Below, one piece after another: positions 42,339 to 51,389 of a stretch of DNA of 64,000 nucleotides. The translations under genes were made by a program, and so were the position numbers. The first letter of the stretch is position 1. Every line of letters starts with the position of its first letter. Source of the stretch: Candidatus Buchananbacteria bacterium CG10_big_fil_rev_8_21_14_0_10_33_19 (GTDB lineage: Bacteria; Patescibacteria; ABY1; 2-01-FULL-39-33); assembly GCA_002773855.1 (NCBI GenBank), contig PEZY01000012.1, positions 373,891-437,890 of the forward strand. Direction: 5' to 3'. Below the pieces are notes generated by a model. It did not search any database and was not told the DNA's origin. It was given only the letters and a program-made list of their open reading frames with translations.

Positions 42339-44180
42339 TTATTTCTCCACCACATCCAACATACTCTCAATATCTTTTTTAATCGTCTGAGGCGTAATCT
42401 TATATTTTTTATTGTAAGCCAATTGTAATTTCCTTCTTCTTTCTACTTCTTCAATCGCCCGCTTCATTGAACCGGTTTTTTTATCAGCATATAAAATCAC
42501 TTTACCATCCACATTTCTCGCCGCTCGACCCATGGTCTGAATAAGCGCTTCCTCGCTTCGCAAGAAACCTTCTCGGTCAGCATCCATAATCGCCACCAGT
42601 GTTACCTCTGGTAAATCTAAGCCCTCGCGCAGTAGATTAACCCCCACCAAAATATCAAACTGACCCTCTCTAAACTCTTGCAAAATCTCGGTGCGTCTAA
42701 AAGTTTTGACATCACTATGCATATAGGCCGCTTTAAAGCCATTTTTCTGTAAATAAGCATCCAAATCTTCAGCCATTTTCTTGGTCAAGGTGTTAACAAT
42801 CGCTCGTTCGCCTTTTTTAATTACTAATTTTAATTCTTCAATCAAATCGTCTACTTGGCTAATATTTTTCTTTTTATCAAACACTTGTCTAATTTCTATC
42901 GGTGGATCCACTAAGCCAGTTGGTCTAATCACTTGCTCGGCAATCGTCTTTGAATGTTTTATCTCCCAATCCCCTGGTGTCGCTGAAGTAAAAACCGTTT
43001 GACCAATACGTTCTAAAAATTCATCAAATTTTAATGGTCGATTGTCGAGGGCACTTGGTAATCGCCAGCCGTACTTAATTAAATTTTCTTTTCTGGCTTT
43101 ATCGCCAGCATACATACCTCTGACCTGTGGTAAACCAATATGCGACTCATCCATCACTAATAAAAAGTCTGGTTGGCCATTTTTATCCTTCGGGAAATAA
43201 GATAACAACGAATCTGGCGCCTCGCCAGATAATTTACCGGTCAAATGCCGAGAATAATTTTCAATCCCATGACAATACCCCAAACTCCTTAACATTTCCA
43301 TATCGTATTTAGTTCGACGTTCTAATCTTTCGGCTTCCAAATATAAATTATTTTTGTTATAAAATTTTAAACGATCTTTTAACTCCACTTTAATATCAGT
43401 AATAGCTCTCTCTATTTCTGGTTTAGTGGAAATAAAATGCTTGGGTGGAAAAATAATGATATCTTTTAAACCCTCTATAATATGCCGAGTGGTTTTATCA
43501 ACAATACCAATATCACTAATTTTTTGATCAGCTAATTCTAACCGATAGATTACATCCTCACCGGCTGGCCGAATTTCAAAGACATCGCCTCTTACCCGAA
43601 ATGATCCCCTTACCAATTCACCAGTAGTTCTAGTAAATTGAATTTTAACTAACTGAGAAATTAAATCATGGCGAACAATATTTTGATCAATTTCTAAATG
43701 AAGTGATGACTGAGTATAGCTAACTGGTAAACCCAAATTATAAATACAGGACACGCTGGCTACAATGATGACATCACGCCTAGTCGCTAGAGCACTAGTC
43801 GCTTGATGACGCAATCTGTCTATTTCTTCGTTGATCATCGCTTCCTTTTCAATATAAGTATCACTAGTTGGCATATAAGCCTCTGGCTGATAATAATCAT
43901 AATAAGATACAAAAAAATTAACACTGTTATCCGGAAAGAAATTTTTATACTCACGATAAAGCTGAGCGGCCAAAGATTTATTTGGTGCCATTACCAAAAC
44001 TGGCCGATTAAAATCAGTTATCAAATTAGCGGCCGTAAAGGTTTTACCAGAGCCCGTCACTCCTAGTAAGGTTTGAAAATCATTACCTATCTTAAGACTC
44101 TTAATTAGAGACCTAATCGCTTGGGGCTGATCACCAGTTGGCTGAAATTTTGATTTTAACTTAAATATTTTATCTGTCAT
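42339..44180 (-). CDS. uvrB: Excinuclease subunit UvrB, without UVR domain
   Basis: 613 residues against 660-700 in most bacteria. Helicase motifs: QTLLGVTGSGKTFTAANLI (Walker A), YYDYYQPEAYMPTSDTYIEK (beta-hairpin), DESHIGLPQVRGMYAGD (DEAD-like), VFTSATPGDWE, and GVNLLREGLDLPEVTLV with QTMGRAARN. After YNKKYKITPQTIKKDI the protein ends (ESMLDVVEK), where the C-terminal UVR domain that binds UvrC would begin. UvrB verifies damage and loads UvrC. Confidence 0.96.
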   Translation of the reverse strand: MTDKIFKLKSKFQPTGDQPQAIRSLIKSLKIGNDFQTLLGVTGSGKTFTAANLITDFNRPVLVMAPNKSLAAQLYREYKNFFPDNSVNFFVSYYDYYQPEAYMPTSDTYIEKEAMINEEIDRLRHQATSALATRRDVIIVASVSCIYNLGLPVSYTQSSLHLEIDQNIVRHDLISQLVKIQFTRTTGELVRGSFRVRGDVFEIRPAGEDVIYRLELADQKISDIGIVDKTTRHIIEGLKDIIIFPPKHFISTKPEIERAITDIKVELKDRLKFYNKNNLYLEAERLERRTKYDMEMLRSLGYCHGIENYSRHLTGKLSGEAPDSLLSYFPKDKNGQPDFLLVMDESHIGLPQVRGMYAGDKARKENLIKYGWRLPSALDNRPLKFDEFLERIGQTVFTSATPGDWEIKHSKTIAEQVIRPTGLVDPPIEIRQVFDKKKNISQVDDLIEELKLVIKKGERAIVNTLTKKMAEDLDAYLQKNGFKAAYMHSDVKTFRRTEILQEFREGQFDILVGVNLLREGLDLPEVTLVAIMDADREGFLRSEEALIQTMGRAARNVDGKVILYADKKTGSMKRAIEEVERRRKLQLAYNKKYKITPQTIKKDIESMLDVVEK

Positions 44181-44269
44181 AATTATTATTTTTCATATAC
44201 GCAAAAATGGCCGTGATTCACGACGTATAGGGGTATATTATAACAAAATTAGACTTTTAGCAAATAAAA

Positions 44270-44289
44270 ACAGCCCTTTTGAGGGCTGT
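44270..44289 (-). terminator. Terminator after the cupredoxin gene
   Basis: ACAGCCC/GGGCTGT arms with a 6-base loop and T run. Confidence 0.85.
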
Positions 44290-44306
44290 TTTAAAAATCA
44301 ACTTAA

Positions 44307-44828
44307 CTATTCTACAATCAACTGACCAAACATACCATTAGCTCGATGTTGACCAACACTACAGTAATACTCAAAAGTACCAGTTTTATCCGCTATAAAC
44401 TCTACTGTTTTTGACTCCCCAGCTCTAATTTGACCAGTATTAACTCCAAATTCATCAATAATTAAATCATGAAAGCCTTCGATATTATTGAAAGTAATTT
44501 TTACTTTATCACCCTGTTTAACTTTTATTTCTTTCACAGAAAAAGCAAAGTTATCACCTTCAACAGTAAACTCCTTAACATCACTCATCATTTCATCACC
44601 ACTAACCTGACCATCCCCACCTACCATCATTTCGTCAACACCTTCACCAGATTCATCTGATGCTGGCATGGTTAAATTAATATCATCACCATCTTGATCA
44701 TTAATCTGATCACCCATCATATAATCATCACCCAAACTTTCTTTAGTCATTTTAGTATAACCATAATAACCACCAGCTAAAACGATAATTACCAAAGCTA
44801 CAATTAATAATATTTTATTAGTACCCAT
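44307..44828 (-). CDS. Membrane-anchored cupredoxin-like protein
   Basis: A 173-residue protein with an N-terminal membrane helix (about 5-23, ILLIVALVIIVLAGGYYGY), a methionine- and acid-rich linker (DDYMMGDQINDQDGDD, DEMMVGGDGQ, DEMMSDV) and a C-terminal cupredoxin domain. The copper ligands are visible: His in EGFHDLIIDE, Cys in YYCSVGQH, His two turns on and Met in ANGMFGQL. It could carry electrons or buffer copper outside the membrane. The superoxide dismutase gene ends 15 bases before its start, so they are cotranscribed. Confidence 0.87.
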   Translation of the reverse strand: MGTNKILLIVALVIIVLAGGYYGYTKMTKESLGDDYMMGDQINDQDGDDINLTMPASDESGEGVDEMMVGGDGQVSGDEMMSDVKEFTVEGDNFAFSVKEIKVKQGDKVKITFNNIEGFHDLIIDEFGVNTGQIRAGESKTVEFIADKTGTFEYYCSVGQHRANGMFGQLIVE

Positions 44829-44842
44829 ATTTTTTTATTTAA

Positions 44843-45445
44843 TTATTTAGAATTATTATAATATTCATTAACCTGTTCCCAGTTAATTACATTAAAAAAT
44901 GCTTCAATGTATTCTGGTCGACGATTTTGATATTTTAGGTAATAAGCATGTTCCCAAACATCTAGTCCCAAAATTGGCATTTGACCACTACTAATTGGGG
45001 TGTCTTGATTGGCAGTAGTTACAATTTCTAATTGACCATTAGCTACCACTAGCCAAGCCCAACCACTACCAAAAACTTTTAAAGTGGCATCCGTAAATTG
45101 AGCTTTAAACTCAGATAAACTGCCAAATCTTTCATCGATAGCTGTAGCTATGTCGCCGGAAATCGCTACATCTTTTTTAAGTAACTGCCAAAACATCGCG
45201 TGATTTAGAGCACCACCACCATTATTTCTAACGGCTGATCTAATGCTATCTGGAATATCATTTAGATTTTTAAGCAAATCTTCTAATGATTTGTCTTGTA
45301 AATCTGGATGTGGCTCTAAGGCCGCATTTAACTTATCCACATAACCCACATAATGCTTATCATGGTGAATTTCCATGGTTTGTTGGTCAATAAATGGTTC
45401 CAAAGCATTGTAGTCATATGACAAGTCTTCAGCTGTATATTTCAT
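44843..45445 (-). CDS. sod: Superoxide dismutase, Fe/Mn family
   Basis: The start at ATG 45445 (MKYTAEDLSYDYNALEPFID) is preferred; a longer frame opens at 45496 but adds residues unlike the family. The 200-residue product has the metal ligands EIHHDKHYVGYVD (His), NHAMFWQLL (His) and LDVWEHAYYLKYQ (Asp, His). It turns superoxide to oxygen and peroxide. No signal peptide is seen, so it is cytosolic. Whether iron or manganese is used is not clear. It is followed by a copper-binding protein, suggesting a small oxidative stress unit. Confidence 0.94.
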   Translation of the reverse strand: MKYTAEDLSYDYNALEPFIDQQTMEIHHDKHYVGYVDKLNAALEPHPDLQDKSLEDLLKNLNDIPDSIRSAVRNNGGGALNHAMFWQLLKKDVAISGDIATAIDERFGSLSEFKAQFTDATLKVFGSGWAWLVVANGQLEIVTTANQDTPISSGQMPILGLDVWEHAYYLKYQNRRPEYIEAFFNVINWEQVNEYYNNSK

Positions 45446-45541
45446 ATTTTCAATGTTATTAATTAAGCTTCTATTGTCTAGTAAATAGCTAGGCATTTAT
45501 TTTTATAAATTATAATCTAACCGTTCAAGTTAATCAATACC

Positions 45542-45895
45542 TTAAGTAGCTTTAATAAATCGCACACTAAAGGCTGGTTGATACTTGTTTTCATATTCAT
45601 CAGTGATTTCCACTGTCTCCCCTTTCATTAATTGAGTTAAAGCTAGATCACCTAAAAGTTCATTATCAGTTTTAATGTCCAATTTTAAACCCTCTAGTTG
45701 CTCTAATTCATTTTTAAATTGAACTTTAACATCTTGTTCAATTTTTTTCTTTTTATCTTTTATGGCCTCAAATTCTACCAAAATATCCTGATAATCTTTA
45801 GAAGTGGCCAAAGCATCTTTATATATCAATCTAATCTCTCGTTGTTCTTTCTTAGAATCTTTAATACGATTAAAAACCTCTTCTAAACTAGCCAT
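45542..45895 (-). CDS. Hypothetical coiled-coil protein, 117 residues
   Basis: Not recognised. Residues 1-85 form a long charged helix with heptad character (KDSKKEQREIRLIYKDA, FEAIKDKKKKIEQDVKVQF); the last 30 residues look like a short beta unit (GETVEITDEYENKYQPAFSVRF). The layout recalls GreA-type N-terminal coiled coils, but GreA motifs are not seen. Located between the superoxide dismutase gene and a small membrane-protein gene. Confidence 0.65.
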   Translation of the reverse strand: MASLEEVFNRIKDSKKEQREIRLIYKDALATSKDYQDILVEFEAIKDKKKKIEQDVKVQFKNELEQLEGLKLDIKTDNELLGDLALTQLMKGETVEITDEYENKYQPAFSVRFIKAT

Positions 45896-45995
45896 AAAAA
45901 ATTAATTTAATTTATTAAAACTATGACACTCAAGAAGTGACATAGTAGAATCAATTTTAACATAAATTTGCTAAATAAAAAATAAAAATAAAAAA

Positions 45996-46014
45996 CCTCG
46001 AAATTACTTCGAGG
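45996..46014 (-). terminator. Terminator after the 85-residue membrane protein
   Basis: CCTCGAA/TTCGAGG arms with a 5-base loop and T run. Confidence 0.85.
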
Positions 46015-46039
46015 AATTAACTAATTATGAATCTATATT

Positions 46040-46297
46040 TTAAGATTCAATTTCAATTTTGACAAAAAACCATTGCCGAATACCAACGGCAAAAATTACC
46101 GTATAAACCAGACTCATTAGAAATAAGCCCCACTGCTGGTGATATAAAGTGGTAAAATACCAGAAAGGCTGATGGAGTAGGCCAATTACGTTGCCCCATT
46201 TATTTTTAAAACAAGAAAGCAATAAAATAGTGCTTAAACCAATAATAAAAATAAGTACCTGTGACAATATATCAAGCAGTTGCCAAGTATCCACCAC
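46040..46297 (-). CDS. Hypothetical two-span membrane protein, about 85 residues
   Basis: Not recognised. Two adjacent GTG codons can start it; the second (46294) has better spacing from AGGAGG (5 bases). Two or three hydrophobic helices (ILSQVLIFIIGLSTILLLSC, WGLFLMSLVYTVIFAVGI) separated by an aromatic loop. Its stop is followed by a terminator; the uridine-kinase-like gene ends 25 bases upstream of it. Confidence 0.65.
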   Translation of the reverse strand: MVDTWQLLDILSQVLIFIIGLSTILLLSCFKNKWGNVIGLLHQPFWYFTTLYHQQWGLFLMSLVYTVIFAVGIRQWFFVKIEIES

Positions 46298-46321
46298 AAC
46301 CTCCTTTTGAGTAAATTATAA

Positions 46322-46981
46322 CTAGTCATTATTAATCAAAACAATCTTGGCCATAAACTTTTGTGGTTTTACGTATTCTTCAAAATATGGATCCACTCGT
46401 TCTACTATAAATGCCAAAGCTTCTTCTGGTGTTTTATGAAGACTACCAACATCTCGTTTTAATCTTCTTTTCACCATAATATCATGGTCAGTATCGATAA
46501 AAATTGTAATAATATCACACATAACTTTTTGTAAAGCTACAATAGCAAATAAACCTTCAACAATAATTACTGAACTAGGTCCCACTAATCGCTTTTTACC
46601 CTTGAGGCGTTTACTAATTTTCTTATCGTAAGTCGGAACCTTCACCGATTTACCAGCTAATAAAAATTTCAAATCACGACGCAACTCAGCTAACAAATAA
46701 GATTGAGGCAAGTCATATATAGCTCGATATTCGGCATCAAAGGGAAAATCAGGATGATCATAATCTTTATAATAATCATCTAAATTAAGCACTGTTGTGC
46801 TATGACTAGCATTAGTAATAGATTGAGCTAGTTTAATAGCCAATGAACTCTTGCCAGAACAGGTCCCACCAGCGATAGCTATTACCAAGCCCTCGGAATC
46901 AGTGGATTTTAGAAATATATCCACTGTTATAGTCAAATCTTTCACGCAATTATCAACACCAATAGTCGATATTTGAACCAT
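46322..46981 (-). CDS. Uridine kinase / phosphoribulokinase-family P-loop kinase
   Basis: ATG 46981 is chosen because CAGGAG lies 9 bases upstream; the frame itself opens at 47035. The 219-residue protein has the P-loop VIAIAGGTCSGKSSLA, the NLDDYYKDYDHPDFPFDA substrate region typical of uridine kinases, VPTYDKKISKR and VIIVEGLFAI, and RRLKRDV as lid. It would phosphorylate uridine or cytidine for salvage. An N-terminal extension of about 30 residues before the P-loop is unusual; a neighbouring kinase of the same superfamily is possible. Confidence 0.82.
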   Translation of the reverse strand: MVQISTIGVDNCVKDLTITVDIFLKSTDSEGLVIAIAGGTCSGKSSLAIKLAQSITNASHSTTVLNLDDYYKDYDHPDFPFDAEYRAIYDLPQSYLLAELRRDLKFLLAGKSVKVPTYDKKISKRLKGKKRLVGPSSVIIVEGLFAIVALQKVMCDIITIFIDTDHDIMVKRRLKRDVGSLHKTPEEALAFIVERVDPYFEEYVKPQKFMAKIVLINND

Positions 46982-47117
46982 GCAATCATACTCCTGTTTG
47001 GTTATTATTAAGGTACAGACACTGAATAATAGCACCTTTATTAAAAAATGTCAAAGCCAAGTTTTTTATTTGTTAAATTAAGATGTTATAATTAAATATT
47101 AAACAACTAATTATCCT

Positions 47118-49658
47118 ATGGATATATTTAAGTATACTCTTAAATCAGAAGCAGAAACTATCAAAGAATTTAACTCCAGCTCAACTACTGGCTTGTCATC
47201 TAAAACCGCCAAAGAACTCCAAAAACAACACGGTAAAAATGTTTTAATAAACGGTGAACTCAGTTGGTGGAAAATATTGCTCCGTCAGTTTAAATCGGCT
47301 TTTATCTACCTATTAATTTTTGCGGCTATTATCGCTCTGGGCTTGGGCGAAATCATTGAGGGCTTAATGATTATGTTATTTTTGCTGATTAATGCTGGTT
47401 TGGGCTTTTTTCAGGAATATCGCTCTGAAAAAACTGCCCAACTTTTAAAAAAATATATCATATCTTATGTTAAAATTTTACGTGATGGTAAAAAAATAAT
47501 TTTAAAATCCGAAGAATTAATCCCAGGCGATATTATCTTTTTAGAAACCGGCGACAAAATACCAGCTGATGTGCGTTTTCTAAGTTTAGAAAGTTTAAGT
47601 GTTGATGAATCTATCTTAACCGGTGAAACCATACCAGTTAACAAAACCACCGCCTCACTCAAAAAATTAGCTATCGATTATTATCAAGCCAGCAATTTGG
47701 GCTTCTCTGGCACCTCTATTATAAATGGCAAGGCTAAAGCTATTGTTATATCTTCTGGTGCCAAAACCGCTGTTGGTAAAATTGCCAAACTTTCTACCGA
47801 AACCAAAAGAATCAGTAACTTTGAAAAAGGTATTGCTAAATTTTCTAATTTTATTTTAAAATTAGTTATTTTTACTTTATTAATTGTTTTTTTAGTCAAT
47901 GTTTTAATTAAAGGTGATTCGCTAAACATTGTTGAAATGATCATCTTTTCTATCGCTTTAACGGTTAGTGTTATTCCTGAAGCCCTGCCACTAGTAACAA
48001 CTTTTTCCCTGTCTCGTGGGGCCATGAATTTAGCTAAGAAAAAAATTATCGTCAAAAGATTATCGGCGATAGAAGATTTGGGTAGTATCGAAGTGTTATG
48101 TACCGACAAAACTGGCACTCTCACTCAAAATAAATTATCCGTGGCCGATGTTTATAGCTCGAGCCAAAACCACGAAGCAATATTATTTTGTGCCAATTTA
48201 GCTTCGGCCTTTGATCAAGAAAAAAAACTCGAGCCATTTGACATTGCTCTTTGGGATAAATTAACCAAAACCCAGCAAAAAGACATCTTAACCTACACCA
48301 AAATTAATGAAAATACTTTTGACCCAAAAATAAAACGTAACATTGTCTTAGTTGGTCAAAACAAAAAACATACCATCATCACTCGTGGAGCTTACGAATC
48401 AATTATGCCATTATGCCAAAACCTATCAACCAAAAATAAAAAGGATATCGAAGCCTGGATTGAAACCGAAGGCAAACTAGGCCACCGTACCATGGCTATT
48501 GCCCAAAAAGCCGACGGTAAAGCTACCACCAAATTAGACCAACAAACTAATTTTACTTTTTTAGGTTTAATTTCTTTTGTGGATAGTATTAAGCAAAGTG
48601 CTTACCAAATTGCCAAGCAGGCCAAAATCCTAGGAGTAGATATTAAAATTATTACCGGCGACAGCAAAGATGTCGCTGGAGCCGTGGCCTACAAAATTGG
48701 CTTAACCGCTTCACCAGATGAAGTAATAACAGCCGAAGAATTAGATAAGTTAAGCCCATTAAAAAGAGTTGAAGCTCTAGAAAAATATGCTGTTTTTGCT
48801 AGAGTCTCACCCGAGCAAAAATACGCTATTATTGAAACTTTACAATTAAATCATGAGGTGGGCTTTCTTGGTGAAGGTATTAACGATGCCCCAGTCCTTA
48901 AAATTGCCGGCGTGTCCATAGTAGTTGACAGTGCTTCTGATATTGCCAAAGAAGCCGCTGATATTCTACTCCTCCAAAAAGATTTAAAAGTCATCTTAGA
49001 TGGTATTTCCGAAGGTCGAAAAATATTTGCCAACACCACTAAATACATCAAAACCACTTTAGTATCTAATTTTGGTAACTTTTTTGCGGTGGCGGCCGCC
49101 TCTTTGATGATCGATTTTTTACCGATGCTGCCTTTACAAATATTACTAGTTAACCTACTGTCTGATTTTCCAATGATTGCTATTGCCACTGATTCAGTGG
49201 ATGACAGTGAACTAAAATCTCCCAAAAAATATGAAATTAATAATATTATAATTTTCTCAATTGTCTTAGGCTTGCTAAGTATGATTTTTGATTTTATCTT
49301 CTTTGGCTTATTCTATAAAATATCACCGAGTGTTTTACAAACTAATTGGTTTATTGGTAGTATTTTAACTGAGCTGGTTCTAATATTTTCTATCCGTACT
49401 AAATCATTCTTCCCTACTAGCAAAAAACCTTCCGGCATACTATCTAGCTTAGCTGTACTAGCAGCTGTTGTCACTCTAGCTGTTCCATTTACTTCTTGGG
49501 GCCAAGAAGTATTTAAATTTACCGCCCCATCACTTAATCATCTAGCTATAATTTTAGTCATTGTCATTGTCTATTTTATTGGTACCGAAGCCTTAAAATT
49601 ATTTTTTACTTATAAATTTAAAGAGATCAATCATAAAAATAAATTAGCTACTACTTAA
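47118..49658 (+). CDS. P-type ATPase, MgtA-like (Mg2+ or other cation)
   Basis: An 846-residue transporter with about ten helices. Motifs: SILTGETIPVNK (actuator), PEALPLVTTFSLSRGA (helix 4), LCTDKTGTLTQNKL (phosphorylated Asp), ITGDSKDVAGAVAYKIGL and FLGEGINDAPVLKIAGVSIV. The DSASDIAKEAADILLLQKDL stretch and the short helix 5-6 loop (PMLPLQILLVNLLSDFPMIA) resemble MgtA. The conserved GDGxNDAP is GEGINDAP here, changing a Mg2+-coordinating aspartate to glutamate. The SET-domain gene starts 6 bases after the stop, so the two are cotranscribed. Confidence 0.9.
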   Translation: MDIFKYTLKSEAETIKEFNSSSTTGLSSKTAKELQKQHGKNVLINGELSWWKILLRQFKSAFIYLLIFAAIIALGLGEIIEGLMIMLFLLINAGLGFFQEYRSEKTAQLLKKYIISYVKILRDGKKIILKSEELIPGDIIFLETGDKIPADVRFLSLESLSVDESILTGETIPVNKTTASLKKLAIDYYQASNLGFSGTSIINGKAKAIVISSGAKTAVGKIAKLSTETKRISNFEKGIAKFSNFILKLVIFTLLIVFLVNVLIKGDSLNIVEMIIFSIALTVSVIPEALPLVTTFSLSRGAMNLAKKKIIVKRLSAIEDLGSIEVLCTDKTGTLTQNKLSVADVYSSSQNHEAILFCANLASAFDQEKKLEPFDIALWDKLTKTQQKDILTYTKINENTFDPKIKRNIVLVGQNKKHTIITRGAYESIMPLCQNLSTKNKKDIEAWIETEGKLGHRTMAIAQKADGKATTKLDQQTNFTFLGLISFVDSIKQSAYQIAKQAKILGVDIKIITGDSKDVAGAVAYKIGLTASPDEVITAEELDKLSPLKRVEALEKYAVFARVSPEQKYAIIETLQLNHEVGFLGEGINDAPVLKIAGVSIVVDSASDIAKEAADILLLQKDLKVILDGISEGRKIFANTTKYIKTTLVSNFGNFFAVAAASLMIDFLPMLPLQILLVNLLSDFPMIAIATDSVDDSELKSPKKYEINNIIIFSIVLGLLSMIFDFIFFGLFYKISPSVLQTNWFIGSILTELVLIFSIRTKSFFPTSKKPSGILSSLAVLAAVVTLAVPFTSWGQEVFKFTAPSLNHLAIILVIVIVYFIGTEALKLFFTYKFKEINHKNKLATT

Positions 49659-49663
49659 TAAAT

Positions 49664-50173
49664 ATGCAACCAAATTTAATCGTCAAAAAATCAGGTATCG
49701 CTGGACAAGGTGTTTTTACTACCGTTAACTTTAAAGCTGGACAATTAATCACTGCGCTAATCGGCCGACGAATGTCAATGGAAGAAATGATCAAGACTGT
49801 TGATGCTGGCCTCGAAGCTGGCTCTGACCCCTTGCAAATCGGCGATGAAACTTATTTAGATTTAGAAGAATTATACAGAAGCATCAATCATTCCTGTGAT
49901 CCCAACAGCTATATTAGTGGTGAAAATAAGTTAAAAGCGCTTAAAGCGATCAAACCTGGCGAAGAAATAACCTTTGACTACTCCACCACTATGAACGACA
50001 ATGAGGCCAAGTTACTAGAGAGTGATAGCATCCTCTGGACGTGTAAATGTAAGTGCGGAGCCAAAAATTGTCGAAAAATCATTGATCAATTCAAAACTCT
50101 ACCCCAGTGTCGTCAAAAATTTTATTTAGACAATAAACTAGCACCGGATTTTATTTTGAAAAAGTTTGGTTAA
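49664..50173 (+). CDS. SET-domain protein (putative lysine methyltransferase)
   Basis: A 169-residue stand-alone SET domain: IAGQGVFTTVNFKAGQLIT, SINHSCDPNSYI (the NHSCxPN core), KALKAIKPGEEITFDYST, and the post-SET cysteines CKCKCGAKNCRKII. All parts of a working active site, including the GEEITFDY tyrosine, are visible. SET enzymes methylate lysine using S-adenosylmethionine; substrates in bacteria are mostly unknown. It is cotranscribed with the P-type ATPase. A possible substrate is the lysine-rich tail protein at 51000, but nothing shows this. Confidence 0.88.
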   Translation: MQPNLIVKKSGIAGQGVFTTVNFKAGQLITALIGRRMSMEEMIKTVDAGLEAGSDPLQIGDETYLDLEELYRSINHSCDPNSYISGENKLKALKAIKPGEEITFDYSTTMNDNEAKLLESDSILWTCKCKCGAKNCRKIIDQFKTLPQCRQKFYLDNKLAPDFILKKFG

Positions 50174-50186
50174 AATTATCAACCAA

Positions 50187-50208
50187 AAAACCACCAAACG
50201 GTGGTTTT
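50187..50208. terminator. Bidirectional terminator between SET-domain gene and SDR gene
   Basis: AACCACC/GGTGGTT arms with a 4-base loop, T run on both strands. Confidence 0.85.
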
Positions 50209-50227
50209 TTAAATTTAAATTAAGCTA

Positions 50228-50968
50228 TTATCTCAAAGTCCAGCCACCATCTACCACAATCACCTGACCAGTTATATAACTAGCCATATCAGAGGCCAAA
50301 AATACTGTAGCACCAGCTATATCTTCTGGCTTACCCATGCGTGACAACGGAATCATGGCAATGGTCTGTTTTACGCTATCAGGAGTGCTGGCTTTACTAG
50401 CCCCAGGAGTTTCAATCGCTCCAGGCGCCACGGCATTAACAGTAATTTTCTTAGGCGCTAATTCCAAGGCTAAAGCTCTAATTAAGCCATTAACACCACC
50501 TTTAGAAGCGCAGTAGTGTACTAATCCCTCAAAGCCCACAAAAGAAGCAATGGAGGAGATATTAATAATTTTACCACCTATTGGCATGACTTTAACTGCC
50601 GCCTGAGAGCATAGAAAAATACTTTTTAAATTAACATCTATCACTTTGTCCCAATCCGCTTCTGTCATTTTTTCAAAAGGCACAAAAGGAAAAATACCAG
50701 CATTGTTGACTAAAATATCAATCTTACCGAAAGTTTTAGCCGCTTTTTTAAACAAATCAGCTACCGATGATTTTTTAGATACGTCGCATTTAACTGCTAA
50801 TGCCTCGACTCCCAACTTCTTTAATTCTGCCACTACACTTTGGCAATTTTTTAAATCTAAATCAGACACCACTACATTGCACTTTTCTTTAGCTAAAGCC
50901 AAAGCAATCCCCCGACCGATACCGCGTCCGGCGCCAGTAACGACAGCAGTTTTATTGTCTAATAACAT
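50228..50968 (-). CDS. Short-chain dehydrogenase/reductase (FabG-like)
   Basis: A 246-residue SDR of classical type: AVVTGAGRGIGRGIALAL (cofactor loop), NNAGIFPF, NISSIASFVGFEGLVHYCASK (Ser-Tyr-Lys triad), and terminal GQVIVVDGGWTL. The Asp after the second strand (VVSDLDLKN) suggests NAD over NADP. FabG-type 3-oxoacyl reductase or a sugar/alcohol dehydrogenase are both possible; no other fatty acid genes are near. Confidence 0.9.
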   Translation of the reverse strand: MLLDNKTAVVTGAGRGIGRGIALALAKEKCNVVVSDLDLKNCQSVVAELKKLGVEALAVKCDVSKKSSVADLFKKAAKTFGKIDILVNNAGIFPFVPFEKMTEADWDKVIDVNLKSIFLCSQAAVKVMPIGGKIINISSIASFVGFEGLVHYCASKGGVNGLIRALALELAPKKITVNAVAPGAIETPGASKASTPDSVKQTIAMIPLSRMGKPEDIAGATVFLASDMASYITGQVIVVDGGWTLR

Positions 50969-50999
50969 ACTTTAATATATTAACTTATTTAATAAGTAA

Positions 51000-51272
51000 T
51001 TATTTCTTGCCTTTGATTTTTTGAGCACCAATAATCCCAGCAATAATGGCCGCGGCACTGGCGACGCCAGCTACGATTTGTTTTTTAGTTTTATCGTCGG
51101 TGCTATCGTACTTCTTTTTGGCCTCCTGAGTTAGAGAGATAATCTTCTTTTTTAGCATTTTGATATCATCAGTAATCTCTTTCTGGATTTTTTCAGATTT
51201 AGAAGCTGGTTTTTTAGTAACAGTTTTTTTAACCGCTTTTTTTACGGTTTTTTTAATTGGAGTTTTTGGCAT
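51000..51272 (-). CDS. Lysine-rich protein with C-terminal hydrophobic segment, 90 residues
   Basis: N-terminal half is almost all Lys, Thr, Pro and Val (KKTVKKAVKKTVTKKPASK), histone H1-like. A helical middle follows, then a glycine/alanine-rich hydrophobic segment (IVAGVASAAAIIAGIIGA) and a basic tail. It could bind nucleic acid at the membrane, or be a small membrane protein with a basic tail. Not recognised as a known family. Confidence 0.65.
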   Translation of the reverse strand: MPKTPIKKTVKKAVKKTVTKKPASKSEKIQKEITDDIKMLKKKIISLTQEAKKKYDSTDDKTKKQIVAGVASAAAIIAGIIGAQKIKGKK

Positions 51273-51353
51273 GGGTTTAAGTTAAATTAATATTATAATT
51301 AGTATAACACTTTTACTGAGTTATATAAAATAGATTAATTCAACAATTAAAAA

Positions 51354-51380
51354 ATCGCCCTCCATATTATGGAGCGCGAT
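51354..51380 (-). terminator. Terminator after the 198-residue membrane protein
   Basis: ATCGC plus CTCCAT and ATGGAG plus GCGAT arms, then a T-rich run on the minus strand. Confidence 0.8.
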
Positions 51381-51389
51381 TGTAAATGA

